Below, one piece after another: positions 7,792 to 16,419 of a stretch of DNA of 32,669 bases (positions are counted from its first letter, which is position 1; the number at the start of each line of letters is the position of its first letter). Location of the stretch: NCBI GenBank assembly GCA_022827055.1, contig JAJDTR010000119.1:1-32669 (forward strand). Reading direction: 5' to 3'. The DNA comes from Candidatus Poribacteria bacterium (GTDB taxonomy: Bacteria > Poribacteria > WGA-4E > JAJDTR01). The notes under the pieces are model-generated. The model was not told where the DNA came from, made no database searches, and was given only the letters and a program-made list of their open reading frames with translations. Position numbers and translations under genes: made by a program.

Positions 7792-8514
7792 ATGCTTTTG
7801 ACAGGTCAACAACGGAACACATACAGAGAATCGGGCTATCTTCTCGTAACGGGATTGTTTGATAACAAGACCGCGGAACGGATGATTGACCACTATATGA
7901 AAATGCGCGCCGAGGGACCAAAACCCGGGGATTCCGGAGGAACACCGGATGACCCCGATGATCCGACCCATAAATATCCCCGAATGATTAACATGCACAG
8001 ATGGGATGGGACGACTGACGGTTGGGCGCAGCAGGCAGATATGCTGGCTATCGTGAACCAACTGATTGACGACACTCCTGTCTTGCAGCAGACAATGCTT
8101 TACTTCAAACCGCCGGGAGGGCGAGGACAGGGACTGCACCAAGACCAGCAATACATCACTACAGAACCGCTTATTGGTGTGTGGATAGCCCTTGACGAAT
8201 CAGACAAAGCCGTCGGGCAGATGACTGTTATTCCCGGTTCACACAAGTTCGGACATTTGCCGGTGCAAGCGGCTGACACGTCTGTATCGTTTACGCCGGT
8301 ACAATCGGTGATACCGGCGGAGGCGTCGAAGGAGGGCATCAACATGAAACCGGGTGATGCACTATTCTTTGATGGTAAAACGCTTCACGGTTCGTACCGG
8401 AACACGACCAAAGATCGCTGGCGGCGCAGCTTCATCTGTCATTACATCGGGGAACACGCGGTGAATTTTGAACCGGAGCAGGGAACACACGTATCGCATT
8501 TGCGATCGTCGTAG
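7792..8514 (+). CDS. Phytanoyl-CoA dioxygenase (PhyH) family protein
   Basis: This is an Fe(II)/2-oxoglutarate-dependent hydroxylase of 240 residues. The iron triad is visible as His116-x-Asp118 (LHQDQQYI) and His199 (KTLHGSYRN), followed by the 2-oxoglutarate-binding Arg in RWRRSFICHY (211 or 212). The motif 'VGQMTVIPGSHKFGHLP' is typical of the family. PhyH enzymes hydroxylate fatty acyl-CoAs or many small metabolites, and the substrate is unknown here. The ATG at 7792 has a strong GGAGG site 8 nt upstream. It sits 39 nt behind the GMC oxidoreductase, so the two may act in sequence on one compound (hydroxylation, then oxidation). That coupling is inferred. Confidence 0.92.
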   Translation: MLLTGQQRNTYRESGYLLVTGLFDNKTAERMIDHYMKMRAEGPKPGDSGGTPDDPDDPTHKYPRMINMHRWDGTTDGWAQQADMLAIVNQLIDDTPVLQQTMLYFKPPGGRGQGLHQDQQYITTEPLIGVWIALDESDKAVGQMTVIPGSHKFGHLPVQAADTSVSFTPVQSVIPAEASKEGINMKPGDALFFDGKTLHGSYRNTTKDRWRRSFICHYIGEHAVNFEPEQGTHVSHLRSS

Positions 8515-8640
8515 ATGCTCTCGAATTGTGGCACGTTGCCTAACGCATACCGCTGTAGTTGGTCTGTATAGATGGCAGGTCGCTTCGGTTGGTCGCTAGT
8601 CGTTCTCTTTCAGGTGGCTTGATCCCAGCCTACCGTTATC

Positions 8641-8663
8641 GGGCGAGGGAACCTCGCCCCTAC
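8641..8663. repeat. Perfect 8-bp hairpin GGGCGAGG/CCTCGCCC with CTAC tail
   Basis: GGGCGAGG, loop GAA, CCTCGCCC, then CTAC. The stem sequence is wholly different from the GGTGCGC hairpins, but the layout (stem, 3-nt loop, CTAC) is the same. Confidence 0.8.
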
Positions 8664-8745
8664 GGACGATCGACTTGAGTTGGAGCATTAGGATCTCGAC
8701 CGGGATTAGTTATCGCCTTGGAATCTTTATAGGATTTCTATCAGG

Positions 8746-8832
8746 ATCTTCTATCGCGCTCACTATTCATTCGCTTGATCCTTCGTTATCCACTCAGTTG
8801 ATCACTCATACTTCATTCGCTTGATCGCTTGC
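8746..8832. repeat. 23-nt-period GATC repeat array, three units
   Basis: GATC occurs at 8777, 8800 and 8823, exactly 23 nt apart, each preceded by CTT or GTT. The first unit is introduced by TCTATCGCGCTCACTATTC, the same introduction as at 1169, 5909 and 28836. It lies 90 nt upstream of the MDR dehydrogenase start. Confidence 0.75.
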
Positions 8833-8917
8833 TTTTCGGTCAATCATCGGCTATACTTAACAATTGGCTGGATGTATGAGTGTGACACGACCTTGACGTT
8901 CGGTATAGGGAGTTTCT

Positions 8918-9868
8918 ATGCGCGCCATCATTACCAGACTGAAATCTGATGGAACTCGTGAGAAGGTGTTAATAGATGATTGGCAAGATCCCGGGGCTCC
9001 GGCTGAAAACGAGGTTAGGACTCGCACACTATATTCGGGAATCACAAACGGAACCGAACGAAATGATCTCATCGGCGGGAATTACGCCCATGAAGATGGT
9101 AAGTTGCCCGCAGTGGGCGGGTACCAAAATGTAGGCGAAGTGATTGAAGTGGGTTCCGGTGTTCAGGACTTGGAGTTCGGCGATCTGCTTTACATGAGCC
9201 AACGTCATCTTGAGTTCTGTCTCGAGCCTGAAGATCTGTTACACATCAAATTACCCCCTGAAATCAAGTTGGAAGAGGCTGCACTCTTCGGAGTCGCCGG
9301 GGTCGCCATGCGATGCTGTAGAAACGCCAATTTGCGAATCGGCGATCGGATGCTCGTAGTCGGAGCGGGAATCGTAGGTCAATTGGTTGCCCAGATTGCG
9401 GCGTCTGTCGGTGCGCGCGTGACCTTGTGCGATGTAAATGCGCATCGTCTAGAGATTGCCGAAGCAATCGGGGCGGTGGATGAAATTATTGATGTCGATG
9501 GCGACGGTTGGGACAAACACATCCCAGATGGTGGATTCGATGTTGTGCTCGATGCGGCAGGCGTTTTGGGCATGGAGGACAAGCTCATCTCGGCAGCAAA
9601 GAGACATGGGACCGTCATGTTCATTGCGGGTCGATTCCGTGTGGAGTTCACGTTCAACCGGGGACAGCGACAAGAAATCACAATAAAACAGAACAGCCAC
9701 TTTGATAACTCCGACCTTCACCACATGTGCCGCTTCGTGTCAAAGGGTATGATTCAGATTGGTCCCTTAGTCCAAGATGTGCTCCCTGTTGGCGAAGCAA
9801 ATGGGATTTATGACACGCTCAGGGATGAGCCGTACAAGTTGCTCGGCACCGTTTTCGATTGGAGGTAA
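8918..9868 (+). CDS. Medium-chain dehydrogenase/reductase lacking zinc ligands
   Basis: This 316-residue alcohol-dehydrogenase-like protein has a GroES-like fold followed by a Rossmann domain (MLVVGAGIVGQLVAQIAASVGA). The usual catalytic zinc Cys is replaced in LYSGITNGTE and the GHE motif is GYQ. The structural-zinc loop of four cysteines is also absent. It therefore belongs to the zinc-independent MDR branch (BchC-like 'YSGI.GTE' pattern). It probably handles a hydroxy or keto group with NAD(P). The ATG at 8918 follows AGGGAG with 5-nt spacing. Its stop codon lies next to the ribosome site of the ThuA gene, so the two are translationally close and co-transcribed. Confidence 0.88.
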   Translation: MRAIITRLKSDGTREKVLIDDWQDPGAPAENEVRTRTLYSGITNGTERNDLIGGNYAHEDGKLPAVGGYQNVGEVIEVGSGVQDLEFGDLLYMSQRHLEFCLEPEDLLHIKLPPEIKLEEAALFGVAGVAMRCCRNANLRIGDRMLVVGAGIVGQLVAQIAASVGARVTLCDVNAHRLEIAEAIGAVDEIIDVDGDGWDKHIPDGGFDVVLDAAGVLGMEDKLISAAKRHGTVMFIAGRFRVEFTFNRGQRQEITIKQNSHFDNSDLHHMCRFVSKGMIQIGPLVQDVLPVGEANGIYDTLRDEPYKLLGTVFDWR

Positions 9869-9873
9869 ATTGG

Positions 9874-10533
9874 ATGGAGACTGCACCCGTGACTACCGCC
9901 GTTGTCACTGGAGGGCATAGCTATGACGTCATTAATTTCCGGCGGCTCTTCAGCGGTCTGGACGGCATTGACGCACACGTGCAGCACATGGACGATTTCG
10001 CGACGTCGTCCGATGAGGTACGGGATTCATATGACGCTGTTGTTTTCTATCACATGTTGATGGATGGCCCCCGAGACAAGGGCTTGCCGGGGTATGCTGG
10101 GAAACCCAAAACGGTTTTGGAACATCTCGGTGAAACAAAGCAAGGTGTTTTTGTTCTCCATCATGCACTCTTGGCTTATCCGCGATGGCATGTTTGGGAC
10201 GAAATAGTGGGGATGGACGACCGTTCGTTTGGCGCTCATGCCGGTAAATCTCTTCATGTCGAGATTGCCGATACGACTCACCCGATTACCCGCGATCTGT
10301 CAAACTGGGACATGCTTGACGAGACGTATACAATGGCTGAACCCGCATCAGACAACGACGTTCTACTCACGGTCAAGCACCCGCAAAGTATGGAGGCTAT
10401 CGCGTGGAGTCGGGAGTACAAGAATAGCCGGGTATTCTGTTTTCAGTCGGGCCATGATAACCAGACGTGGGCAGACGCCGGATTTCAAGAGATTCTGCGC
10501 CGCGGCATTTTGTGGTGCGGCGGGAGGCTATAG
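9874..10533 (+). CDS. ThuA-like domain protein
   Basis: This cytoplasmic protein of 219 residues has the ThuA (trehalose-utilisation, glutamine-amidotransferase-like) fold. Recognisable segments are YDAVVFYHMLMDG, GVFVLHHALLAYPRW, DTTHPITRDLSNWDMLDETY and VFCFQSGHDNQTW. I place the start at the ATG at 9874, because GGAGG at 9861-9865 is ideally spaced from it. An upstream TTG at 9859 would overlap the previous gene and ignore that site. The ribosome site runs into the stop codon of the MDR dehydrogenase, a tight operon. ThuA proteins are common beside sugar dehydrogenases; their exact reaction is not settled. Confidence 0.88.
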   Translation: METAPVTTAVVTGGHSYDVINFRRLFSGLDGIDAHVQHMDDFATSSDEVRDSYDAVVFYHMLMDGPRDKGLPGYAGKPKTVLEHLGETKQGVFVLHHALLAYPRWHVWDEIVGMDDRSFGAHAGKSLHVEIADTTHPITRDLSNWDMLDETYTMAEPASDNDVLLTVKHPQSMEAIAWSREYKNSRVFCFQSGHDNQTWADAGFQEILRRGILWCGGRL

Positions 10534-10706
10534 GCACGGTTCCAATACTGTTTAAGCAGATTACGATTCATAAATGTGAAAATATGGTACAAATGACAAT
10601 AGAGTTGATCAAACAACCGAGCAAGAGGAAGACTTCTCTTTTCGTAGTGAGGAAGTTGACCTTTAGTCTTGAGATGCTAAACAATCCGTAAAGGAGAGAT
10701 AGAGGC

Positions 10707-11111
10707 GTGAATCGAAGAAAACCGAGTAACTCGCGCTCGCGCGGGCAGCAGTACGGGACAGCAGGAAAGTCGCCGAGAGCGGGTGCAAGGAGAAAGAAAA
10801 AGAAAGCTAAAGAGCGGTTGGCTAGGGAAGGTGTGGACACCCAAGACAGTCAAGAGTCTGGTGACACAAGTCGTGATCGCACTGAACAGAAGGGTGACAA
10901 AATCGTGGTTGAAGGAACGGTCACCGAGACGTTGCCAAACGCCATGTTTCGCGTTGCCTTGGACGAGGCTAGCGCCGATCATCAAATCCTTGCCCACATC
11001 TCCGGCAGAATGAGAAAGTTCTTTATCAAGATCTTGCCGGGCGACAAGGTCACTGTCGAATTGTCCCCGTACGACTTGACACGCGGGCGGATTACTTACC
11101 GGAAAAAATAA
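10707..11111 (+). CDS. infA: Translation initiation factor IF-1 with basic N-terminal extension
   Basis: Residues 64-134 match IF-1 closely: [19 protein letters not shown], then [20 protein letters not shown] and [22 protein letters not shown]-1 binds the ribosomal A site during initiation and is normally about 72 residues. This protein has roughly 60 extra N-terminal residues, very basic at first ([14 protein letters not shown]), then acidic and polar, with low complexity. There is also a roughly 3-residue insertion in the OB fold (EASADHQ). The GTG at 10707 has an AAGGAGAG ribosome site 8 nt upstream, which supports the long form. A short form could only start inside the fold. The extension might contact rRNA. 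The neighbours are unrelated. Confidence 0.88.
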   Translation: MNRRKPSNSRSRGQQYGTAGKSPRAGARRKKKKAKERLAREGVDTQDSQESGDTSRDRTEQKGDKIVVEGTVTETLPNAMFRVALDEASADHQILAHISGRMRKFFIKILPGDKVTVELSPYDLTRGRITYRKK

Positions 11112-11260
11112 CCCCCGCTACCGGTCGGCAGGCTGTGGATAGAGTAGAAGTTGTTTCCGTCAATCTATGAATACGACTGTTTGACGTTCCTTCGGCGATG
11201 GGTACTGAAGTTTCCATTGATTGACAAAGGAGTGCGTCGCCGGTTTTGCGTTAGCTGTAT

Positions 11261-12514
11261 ATGAACCCCTACCTGATAATAATTCTCACTGCTTTGATTG
11301 GCGAGTTTCTGCTCCGCAGCATTGCTCGATATCTCAATCTTAAAGCCCTCTCGCCAAACCTTCCCGCCGAGTTCGTTGGATTTTACGACGAAGACAAATA
11401 CCGCCAATCACAGGAATACACGAAAGTAAACGCCACGTTCGCGTATATTTCATCAGCGTTTGATTTGGCAATTCTGGTTGGATTCATTTTGATGGGCGGG
11501 TTCAATTACATCGATGATTTGGCTCGTAGTTGGACTTCCATGCCGATTCTCAGAGGGCTCGCCTTCTTTGGGCTGCTTTATGTTATTAGGGATGTTTTGT
11601 CCACACCGTTCGCGCTGTATGAAACCTTCGTGATTGAGGAAAAGTTTGGATTCAACAAAACAACGGTGAAAACTTTTCTGCTTGATAAGGTCAAAGGCTA
11701 TATTCTAGTGGCGGTTCTGGGCGCTGCGTTGCTAGGCGGGATACTTTACTTCTTTGGGGAGACGGGTGATTGGGGTTGGATTTACGCATGGGGACTGGTA
11801 TCTCTTTTTATCATTGTGGCACCGTCACTATTTGTAACAGTCATCGCGCCGTTGTTCAACAAATTTACGCCGCTATCGGATGGAGCACTCAAGGATGCGA
11901 TTGAAAAGTACAGCGAAAGCGTAAAATTCCCGTTGACGGAAGTATCCGTGATGGATGGGTCGAAACGCTCTGGGCATTCCAATGCCTATTTTAGCGGGTT
12001 CGGCAAGAAAAAGCGAATAGTGCTTTTCGATACGCTAATAGAGAAGCATTCGGTTGAGGAACTTGTCGCAATCCTCGCTCATGAAGTTGGACACTACAAG
12101 AAGAAACATATATTAAAGGGCGTGTTGGTTTCAATCGCGCACGCCGGAGTCCTGTTCTTCCTACTCTCGCTATTCATTGAGAATCGAGGACTATTTGACG
12201 CATTTCGGATGGAACAAATATCGGTGTATGCAGGATTGGTGTTTTTCAGTATTTTGTATTCTCCGATTGAATTGGTGCTTTCGATTGTTATGAACGTCGT
12301 TTCACGGAAGCATGAATATGAAGCAGACGCCTTCGCAGCAGACACAGTCGGTTCGGCGGAACCGCTAGTCAACGGTCTGAAAACCTTGTCGGTTTCCAAT
12401 CTAGGGAATCTAACCCCCGACGAATTGACGGTAATCTTGAATTACAGCCATCCACCAATTCTTCAGCGGATTGCGGCACTCCGTGGGCAGGAAATAGGCG
12501 CGCAGCAGACGTGA
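11261..12514 (+). CDS. M48-family (Ste24/CAAX-type) membrane zinc protease
   Basis: This 417-residue multi-pass membrane metalloprotease has several N-terminal membrane helices (for example residues 2-19, 60-80 and 93-113). It has a long pair around 147-200, the zinc motif HEVGH at 274-278, two more helices, and the third zinc ligand in EYEADAFA (Glu352, Asp356). This layout is that of Ste24/CAAX prenyl protease 1, whose bacterial relatives probably clear or process membrane proteins. The full-length domain also includes the family phrase 'FNKFTPL'. The ATG at 11261 lacks a near ribosome site; AAAGGAG is 28 nt upstream. It is convergent with smc. Confidence 0.9.
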   Translation: MNPYLIIILTALIGEFLLRSIARYLNLKALSPNLPAEFVGFYDEDKYRQSQEYTKVNATFAYISSAFDLAILVGFILMGGFNYIDDLARSWTSMPILRGLAFFGLLYVIRDVLSTPFALYETFVIEEKFGFNKTTVKTFLLDKVKGYILVAVLGAALLGGILYFFGETGDWGWIYAWGLVSLFIIVAPSLFVTVIAPLFNKFTPLSDGALKDAIEKYSESVKFPLTEVSVMDGSKRSGHSNAYFSGFGKKKRIVLFDTLIEKHSVEELVAILAHEVGHYKKKHILKGVLVSIAHAGVLFFLLSLFIENRGLFDAFRMEQISVYAGLVFFSILYSPIELVLSIVMNVVSRKHEYEADAFAADTVGSAEPLVNGLKTLSVSNLGNLTPDELTVILNYSHPPILQRIAALRGQEIGAQQT

Positions 12515-12544
12515 TGCAGCGAGTCTTGAAAATCAAGCGATTGT

Positions 12545-12712
12545 AAATTCTGTAACTGTTTAGTTCAGCCAAAACGAGTGGCAATATTAGTTTGGCAGTG
12601 TATCGCGCCTGACTATCGGTAGCGGGGTATTCTTGGATTATATGTGGGAGGGGATCAAGGGAGCGTCTTGTATTCGCCGCAAAGAGTCAATGGACTAAAC
12701 AATTACTAAATT
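12545..12712. repeat. Inverted-repeat element of about 170 bp, MITE-like
   Basis: The left end AAATTCTGTAACTGTTTAGT and the right end, read in reverse as AATTTAGTAATTGTTTAGT, match at about 16 of 19 positions. The interior has no gene. A related solo end (GGTAATTGTTTAGTTCAG) lies near 1352. No target duplication is clear, so a miniature transposable element is only a suggestion. Confidence 0.4.
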
Positions 12713-12773
12713 CTTATGGTGGGTGGTGAGAGAAGAAGAGCATTCGGAGTTTGAGAACCCCATATTGTCCCCT

Positions 12774-12806
12774 AAAAAAACAAAAGGCTGGTGCGCGGTG
12801 CGCACC
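12774..12806 (-). terminator. Putative rho-independent terminator of smc
   Basis: On the minus strand, GGTGCGC, loop ACC, GCGCACC is followed by AGCC, TTTTG and seven T. It lies about 60 nt after the smc stop. The stem is one of the dispersed GGTGCGC hairpins, so a mobile or repeated hairpin seems to serve as the terminator here. Confidence 0.55.
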
Positions 12807-12867
12807 CTACAACGGTAGGGTAATCGGGTAGGATGATGCTTCTTTAAGGTATGCGTTTCTCGAACGC

Positions 12868-15800
12868 TTATTCGCTAAACCGCGCCGAAACGACTTTCGA
12901 TACTCCTGCTTGCTCCATCGTTACGCCGTACATTACATCGGCGATTTCCATTGTCCGCTTGTTGTGCGTGATAATGACGAATTGCGTGTGCCGCGCATAA
13001 TTGTGAATGAGCTTGGTGAACCGAAGAACGTTGGCTTCATCAAGCGCGGCGTCTACTTCATCCAGAATACAGAATGGGCTGGGCTTGAGTTTGAAAATTG
13101 CGAACAGTAACGCAATGGCAACCAGTGACCGTTCGCCTCCCGAAAGTTGCGTGATGCTCTGCGGACGTTTCCCCGGCGGACAAGCGATGATGTCAATCCC
13201 CGATTCCAAAATGTCTGATTCATCGGTCAGGGCGAGTTCGGCTTCCCCACCCTCGAAGAGTTCCGTGAAGACTTCTCGGAAATTTGCGCGAATCTGCTCA
13301 AAGGCTTGCTGAAATGCCTCGCGCGACGTTTGATCGATTTTCTGAATCCCTTTGTAGGTGGAGTCAAGAGACGTTTCCAAGTCCTCGCGTTGACGGACGA
13401 GGAATTCCTCACGCTTTCTATGCGTCTCATACTCTTCAATCGCTTTCATGTTGACGGCGCCGATGTCTGCGATTTGTGCCTTAAGTGATTCGACCTCGTC
13501 GAGAAGTTCGATTTCGTTTATCGCTTCTTCGGTTACTTGGACCTGCTCGATTGACACTTGGTATTTTTCCGTGATTCCGGCGGAAATAGCCTTTTGCTGC
13601 ATTTCTAGCTGAGTGACAGTAACTTCCCTTTGATGGCGCAATTTGTTGTGCCTTTCACCCTGCCTTCTCGCGGTACGCATCAACTTCTGCAGCTCAGCGT
13701 CACGCTCTCTTAGTGTGTCGCGATCTTCCACCAGCAGGTTTACTCTTTCTTCTGCTTCGGCTTTTTCCTGTTCCACCAGGAGAAACTGCTGCTGGGCTTC
13801 ATCAATCTTTTTCGAGAGGTTCTGCCGCATTTCATCATCGGAGTCGATTATTTTCTGATGGTCACTCATGTTCTCGCGGACTCGCGCTTGACTTTTCTCA
13901 GACGCATCAAGTCTGGCTTGAATCCCGGACAATTGTTCGCGCTTGCTAGCGAGTGTGACCTCCAGTTCCTGGCAGGAAACCATCACTTCGTCGTGCTTGT
14001 TGCTTTCGCTTTGAACCTGCTCAGAGAGGCGTTTGATGCGATTTTGTAACTTGTTACGCGTTTTCTGGATCTCGCCCAATTCGGTTTGGCTGTTTTCGGA
14101 GCTCGCTTTCGCTTTGTCGGCTTCCTCCTGAAAACGGGAACTCTCCGATTGTACTCCCTCTAATTCCTTCCTAAATTGCATTATGTTCCGATTGTGTTGA
14201 TCCAAGTCTTTCACAAGACCGGCATACTCAATCTCATTTTCCTGTTGTTGACTGGCAAGTGAATCGTACTTCCGTTCAAGTTCAGCCAACCTTGTGACGT
14301 GCTCCTTTTGATTCGTCTCCTTTTCCTTTATGGTGGATTTCAGAGTATCAATCTTTGTCTGTAAATCCTCAAGTTCCCGTGGTCGGCTCAGAAACCCTGT
14401 CGTCTGATTGACGCTGGATCCACCGGTAACCGCTCCGAATGTGTTTATTATCTCACCCTCTACAGTGACAAGACGGGAATTCGGGCGAAATTTTTGTGAC
14501 AGTTGAATTGCGGTGTCGAGGTCTTCAATGACAACGGTATTTCCTAGCAACTGTCGAATTGCAATGTCATATTTCGGTGCATATTCCACGAGATCCGAAG
14601 CCAAACCGATTACGCCTGTCTGATTGAGAAGCGCTTCATCACGGAATGACCTGGCACGCAGCATATCCAACGGCAAAAATGTCACTCGTCCCCCGCGGGT
14701 ATCTTTAAGAAATTTAATACCTTTTTTCGCGTCTACGGCGGTTTCTGTGACGACGTTTTGGATTGCGCTGCCCAACGCCACCTCAACAGCCAACTCGTAA
14801 TCGGAGTCCGTGCGGATCAGTTCTGCAACGACACCGCACACCCCTCCAAACTGTTCCGGATTGTCTTCTTTGGCTATCATGATAGCCCGAACGCCAGTGT
14901 AGTAACCCTCATACGTAGACTGCAATTCTTTCAGCGATTTCAATCGTGATGCATTCATACCGAAGGAGTCCCGCAGGCCCCGCATCTCCGATTCAAGCTT
15001 CCGGAGCAAGTCCCTTCGTTCCTGGCGTTCTTCCTCAATTCGTCGCTTCTCGGTGTCCAACTGCACTAGCGTCGCTTTGAGTTGCTTTTCGCGTTTCTGA
15101 ACCTCGGACTGAGCCTTTTCCACGGATTTGAGCTTTCCTCGAAGCTGTTCGACATCTCCAAGAACTCGATCAAGATTATCCGTGGCGAATTCGAGTTTGC
15201 TGTTAAGCGTTGCAACTTCAGATTCAAGTCGGGATGCTTGATTAGCCTTTTCGGACAGTTCCGATTCGGTTTGACTGATTGTCCCTCCGGTTTCGGCTAT
15301 ACGAGTTGCGAAATCCTTCAGCACTCGCTGTCGTGCTGTCAGACGGCTTTCCTCCAGCTTAAGTGTCGCGTCGAGTTGAGTTCGTTCTTGTTCAAATTCT
15401 CGTTTCTCGGCATCAAGCTCGGCAAGTTGTTTTTCGTACGACTGAATCGCCAGAATTGCTCGTTGGCGTTGCTCATGGAGGTTCAACTGACTCTGCTTGT
15501 GGAGAGCAATTTCGCGCTCGATCTGTTCAATCTTGCTTGAGAATTGTGCTGTAAATTTGTTGCCTTCCTCAATCTCCGTGTCAAGCTGTGCCCTTCGATC
15601 GATTAACTCCTCGCTCTCCTGTTCCGCCGACTGAATGGTGCTGCTCACTTCAGCAATCTCTGTCAGAAGATCATCCAAACTGCCCTGTTCTTCGATTAGC
15701 TCTCTAACTATCCGCTCGTATTCTCGACGTTTCTGATTTAGTTCAAGACTCCTGAGTTCTTCGTGCAGTTCTTGGTGACGGCGGGCTTGAGCTGCTTGAC

Positions 15801-16419
15801 GTTGCAAATTCTCGGTTTCCCGTTGAGCTTCGTGAATCACATCGTTGATGCGCACGAGATTTTGCTCTGTGTCTCCGAGTTTTTTGAGAGCGGTTTTCTT
15901 TCGATGCTTGTATTTGGTTATACCTGCGACCTCGTCAAAGAGGAATCGACGCTCTTCTGCCCGCGTATTCAGTATGAGATCGATTTTGCTCTGCTCCATG
16001 ATGGAGTATGCGGACACGCCAATTCCGGTGTCCATAAAGAGCTCGGTAATGTCGCGAAGCAGACAGGGGGTATTGTTAATCAGGTAGCGGCTTTCACCTT
16101 CCCGCGTCAACTGGCGACTGATTTCAATCTCGGGGGATTCGAGCGCTAACCGGCCATCGGTGTTTGTGAACTGAAGGGACACTTTTGCCCTTTGGGCAGG
16201 TTTGAAGTCTGCTCCACCGTTGAAGAGCAAGTCCTGCATGCTGGCACAACGGAGTGCGCGTGCACTCTGTTCGCCAAGCACCCAACGAATTGCATCCGAC
16301 ACATTGCTCTTGCCGCAACCGTTTGGCCCAACGACCGTGGTAATTCCCTGTTCCAGTATCAGATCGATGTCTTCCGCGAAACTCTTGAAGCCGTTGATTT
16401 TGATATGATTGAGATGCAA
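12868..16419 (-). CDS. smc: Chromosome segregation protein SMC
   Basis: This is a full-length SMC ATPase of 1183 residues that compacts and separates chromosomes with ScpA/ScpB. The Walker A motif GPNGCGKS is at residues 31-38. Long coiled coils flank a hinge at about 495-670 (from YEGYYTGVRAI to LVTVEGEIINTFGAVTGG). The C-terminal head has the signature LSGGERSLVAIALLFA and Walker B FCILDEVDAALDEANV. The start is TTG at 16419, with AAGGGGG 7 nt upstream, and gives the expected MHLNHIKINGFKSFAED N-terminus; no ATG fits. scpA and scpB are not in the window. The hairpin terminator follows. Confidence 0.97.
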   Translation of the reverse strand: MHLNHIKINGFKSFAEDIDLILEQGITTVVGPNGCGKSNVSDAIRWVLGEQSARALRCASMQDLLFNGGADFKPAQRAKVSLQFTNTDGRLALESPEIEISRQLTREGESRYLINNTPCLLRDITELFMDTGIGVSAYSIMEQSKIDLILNTRAEERRFLFDEVAGITKYKHRKKTALKKLGDTEQNLVRINDVIHEAQRETENLQRQAAQARRHQELHEELRSLELNQKRREYERIVRELIEEQGSLDDLLTEIAEVSSTIQSAEQESEELIDRRAQLDTEIEEGNKFTAQFSSKIEQIEREIALHKQSQLNLHEQRQRAILAIQSYEKQLAELDAEKREFEQERTQLDATLKLEESRLTARQRVLKDFATRIAETGGTISQTESELSEKANQASRLESEVATLNSKLEFATDNLDRVLGDVEQLRGKLKSVEKAQSEVQKREKQLKATLVQLDTEKRRIEEERQERRDLLRKLESEMRGLRDSFGMNASRLKSLKELQSTYEGYYTGVRAIMIAKEDNPEQFGGVCGVVAELIRTDSDYELAVEVALGSAIQNVVTETAVDAKKGIKFLKDTRGGRVTFLPLDMLRARSFRDEALLNQTGVIGLASDLVEYAPKYDIAIRQLLGNTVVIEDLDTAIQLSQKFRPNSRLVTVEGEIINTFGAVTGGSSVNQTTGFLSRPRELEDLQTKIDTLKSTIKEKETNQKEHVTRLAELERKYDSLASQQQENEIEYAGLVKDLDQHNRNIMQFRKELEGVQSESSRFQEEADKAKASSENSQTELGEIQKTRNKLQNRIKRLSEQVQSESNKHDEVMVSCQELEVTLASKREQLSGIQARLDASEKSQARVRENMSDHQKIIDSDDEMRQNLSKKIDEAQQQFLLVEQEKAEAEERVNLLVEDRDTLRERDAELQKLMRTARRQGERHNKLRHQREVTVTQLEMQQKAISAGITEKYQVSIEQVQVTEEAINEIELLDEVESLKAQIADIGAVNMKAIEEYETHRKREEFLVRQREDLETSLDSTYKGIQKIDQTSREAFQQAFEQIRANFREVFTELFEGGEAELALTDESDILESGIDIIACPPGKRPQSITQLSGGERSLVAIALLFAIFKLKPSPFCILDEVDAALDEANVLRFTKLIHNYARHTQFVIITHNKRTMEIADVMYGVTMEQAGVSKVVSARFSE

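Larger units (their letters stand above)
8515..8917. other. Gene-free stretch with hairpin and GATC array
   Basis: No gene is supported. It contains the hairpin at 8641-8663 and the three-unit 23-nt array at 8746-8832. A phrase at about 8617-8635 (GGCTTGATCCCAGCCTACC) links a GATC unit end to a CCTAC tail. Confidence 0.6.
12515..12867. other. Convergent intergenic region
   Basis: It lies between two convergent genes. It holds an inverted-repeat element (12545-12712) and a hairpin plus T-run that fits a terminator for smc (12774-12806). A second perfect hairpin, CCCTAC with GTAGGG, sits at 12805-12820. No gene is seen. Confidence 0.6.

Noticed and set aside
10467..10691. Short open frame overlapping the end of the ThuA gene and running to the IF-1 leader
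   Set aside because: Lacks a ribosome site and protein-like features; it begins inside ThuA in another frame.
15082..15540. Open frame of 152 codons on the plus strand within smc
   Set aside because: Low-complexity antisense of the coiled coil; long antisense frames are common opposite Glu/Lys-rich helices.
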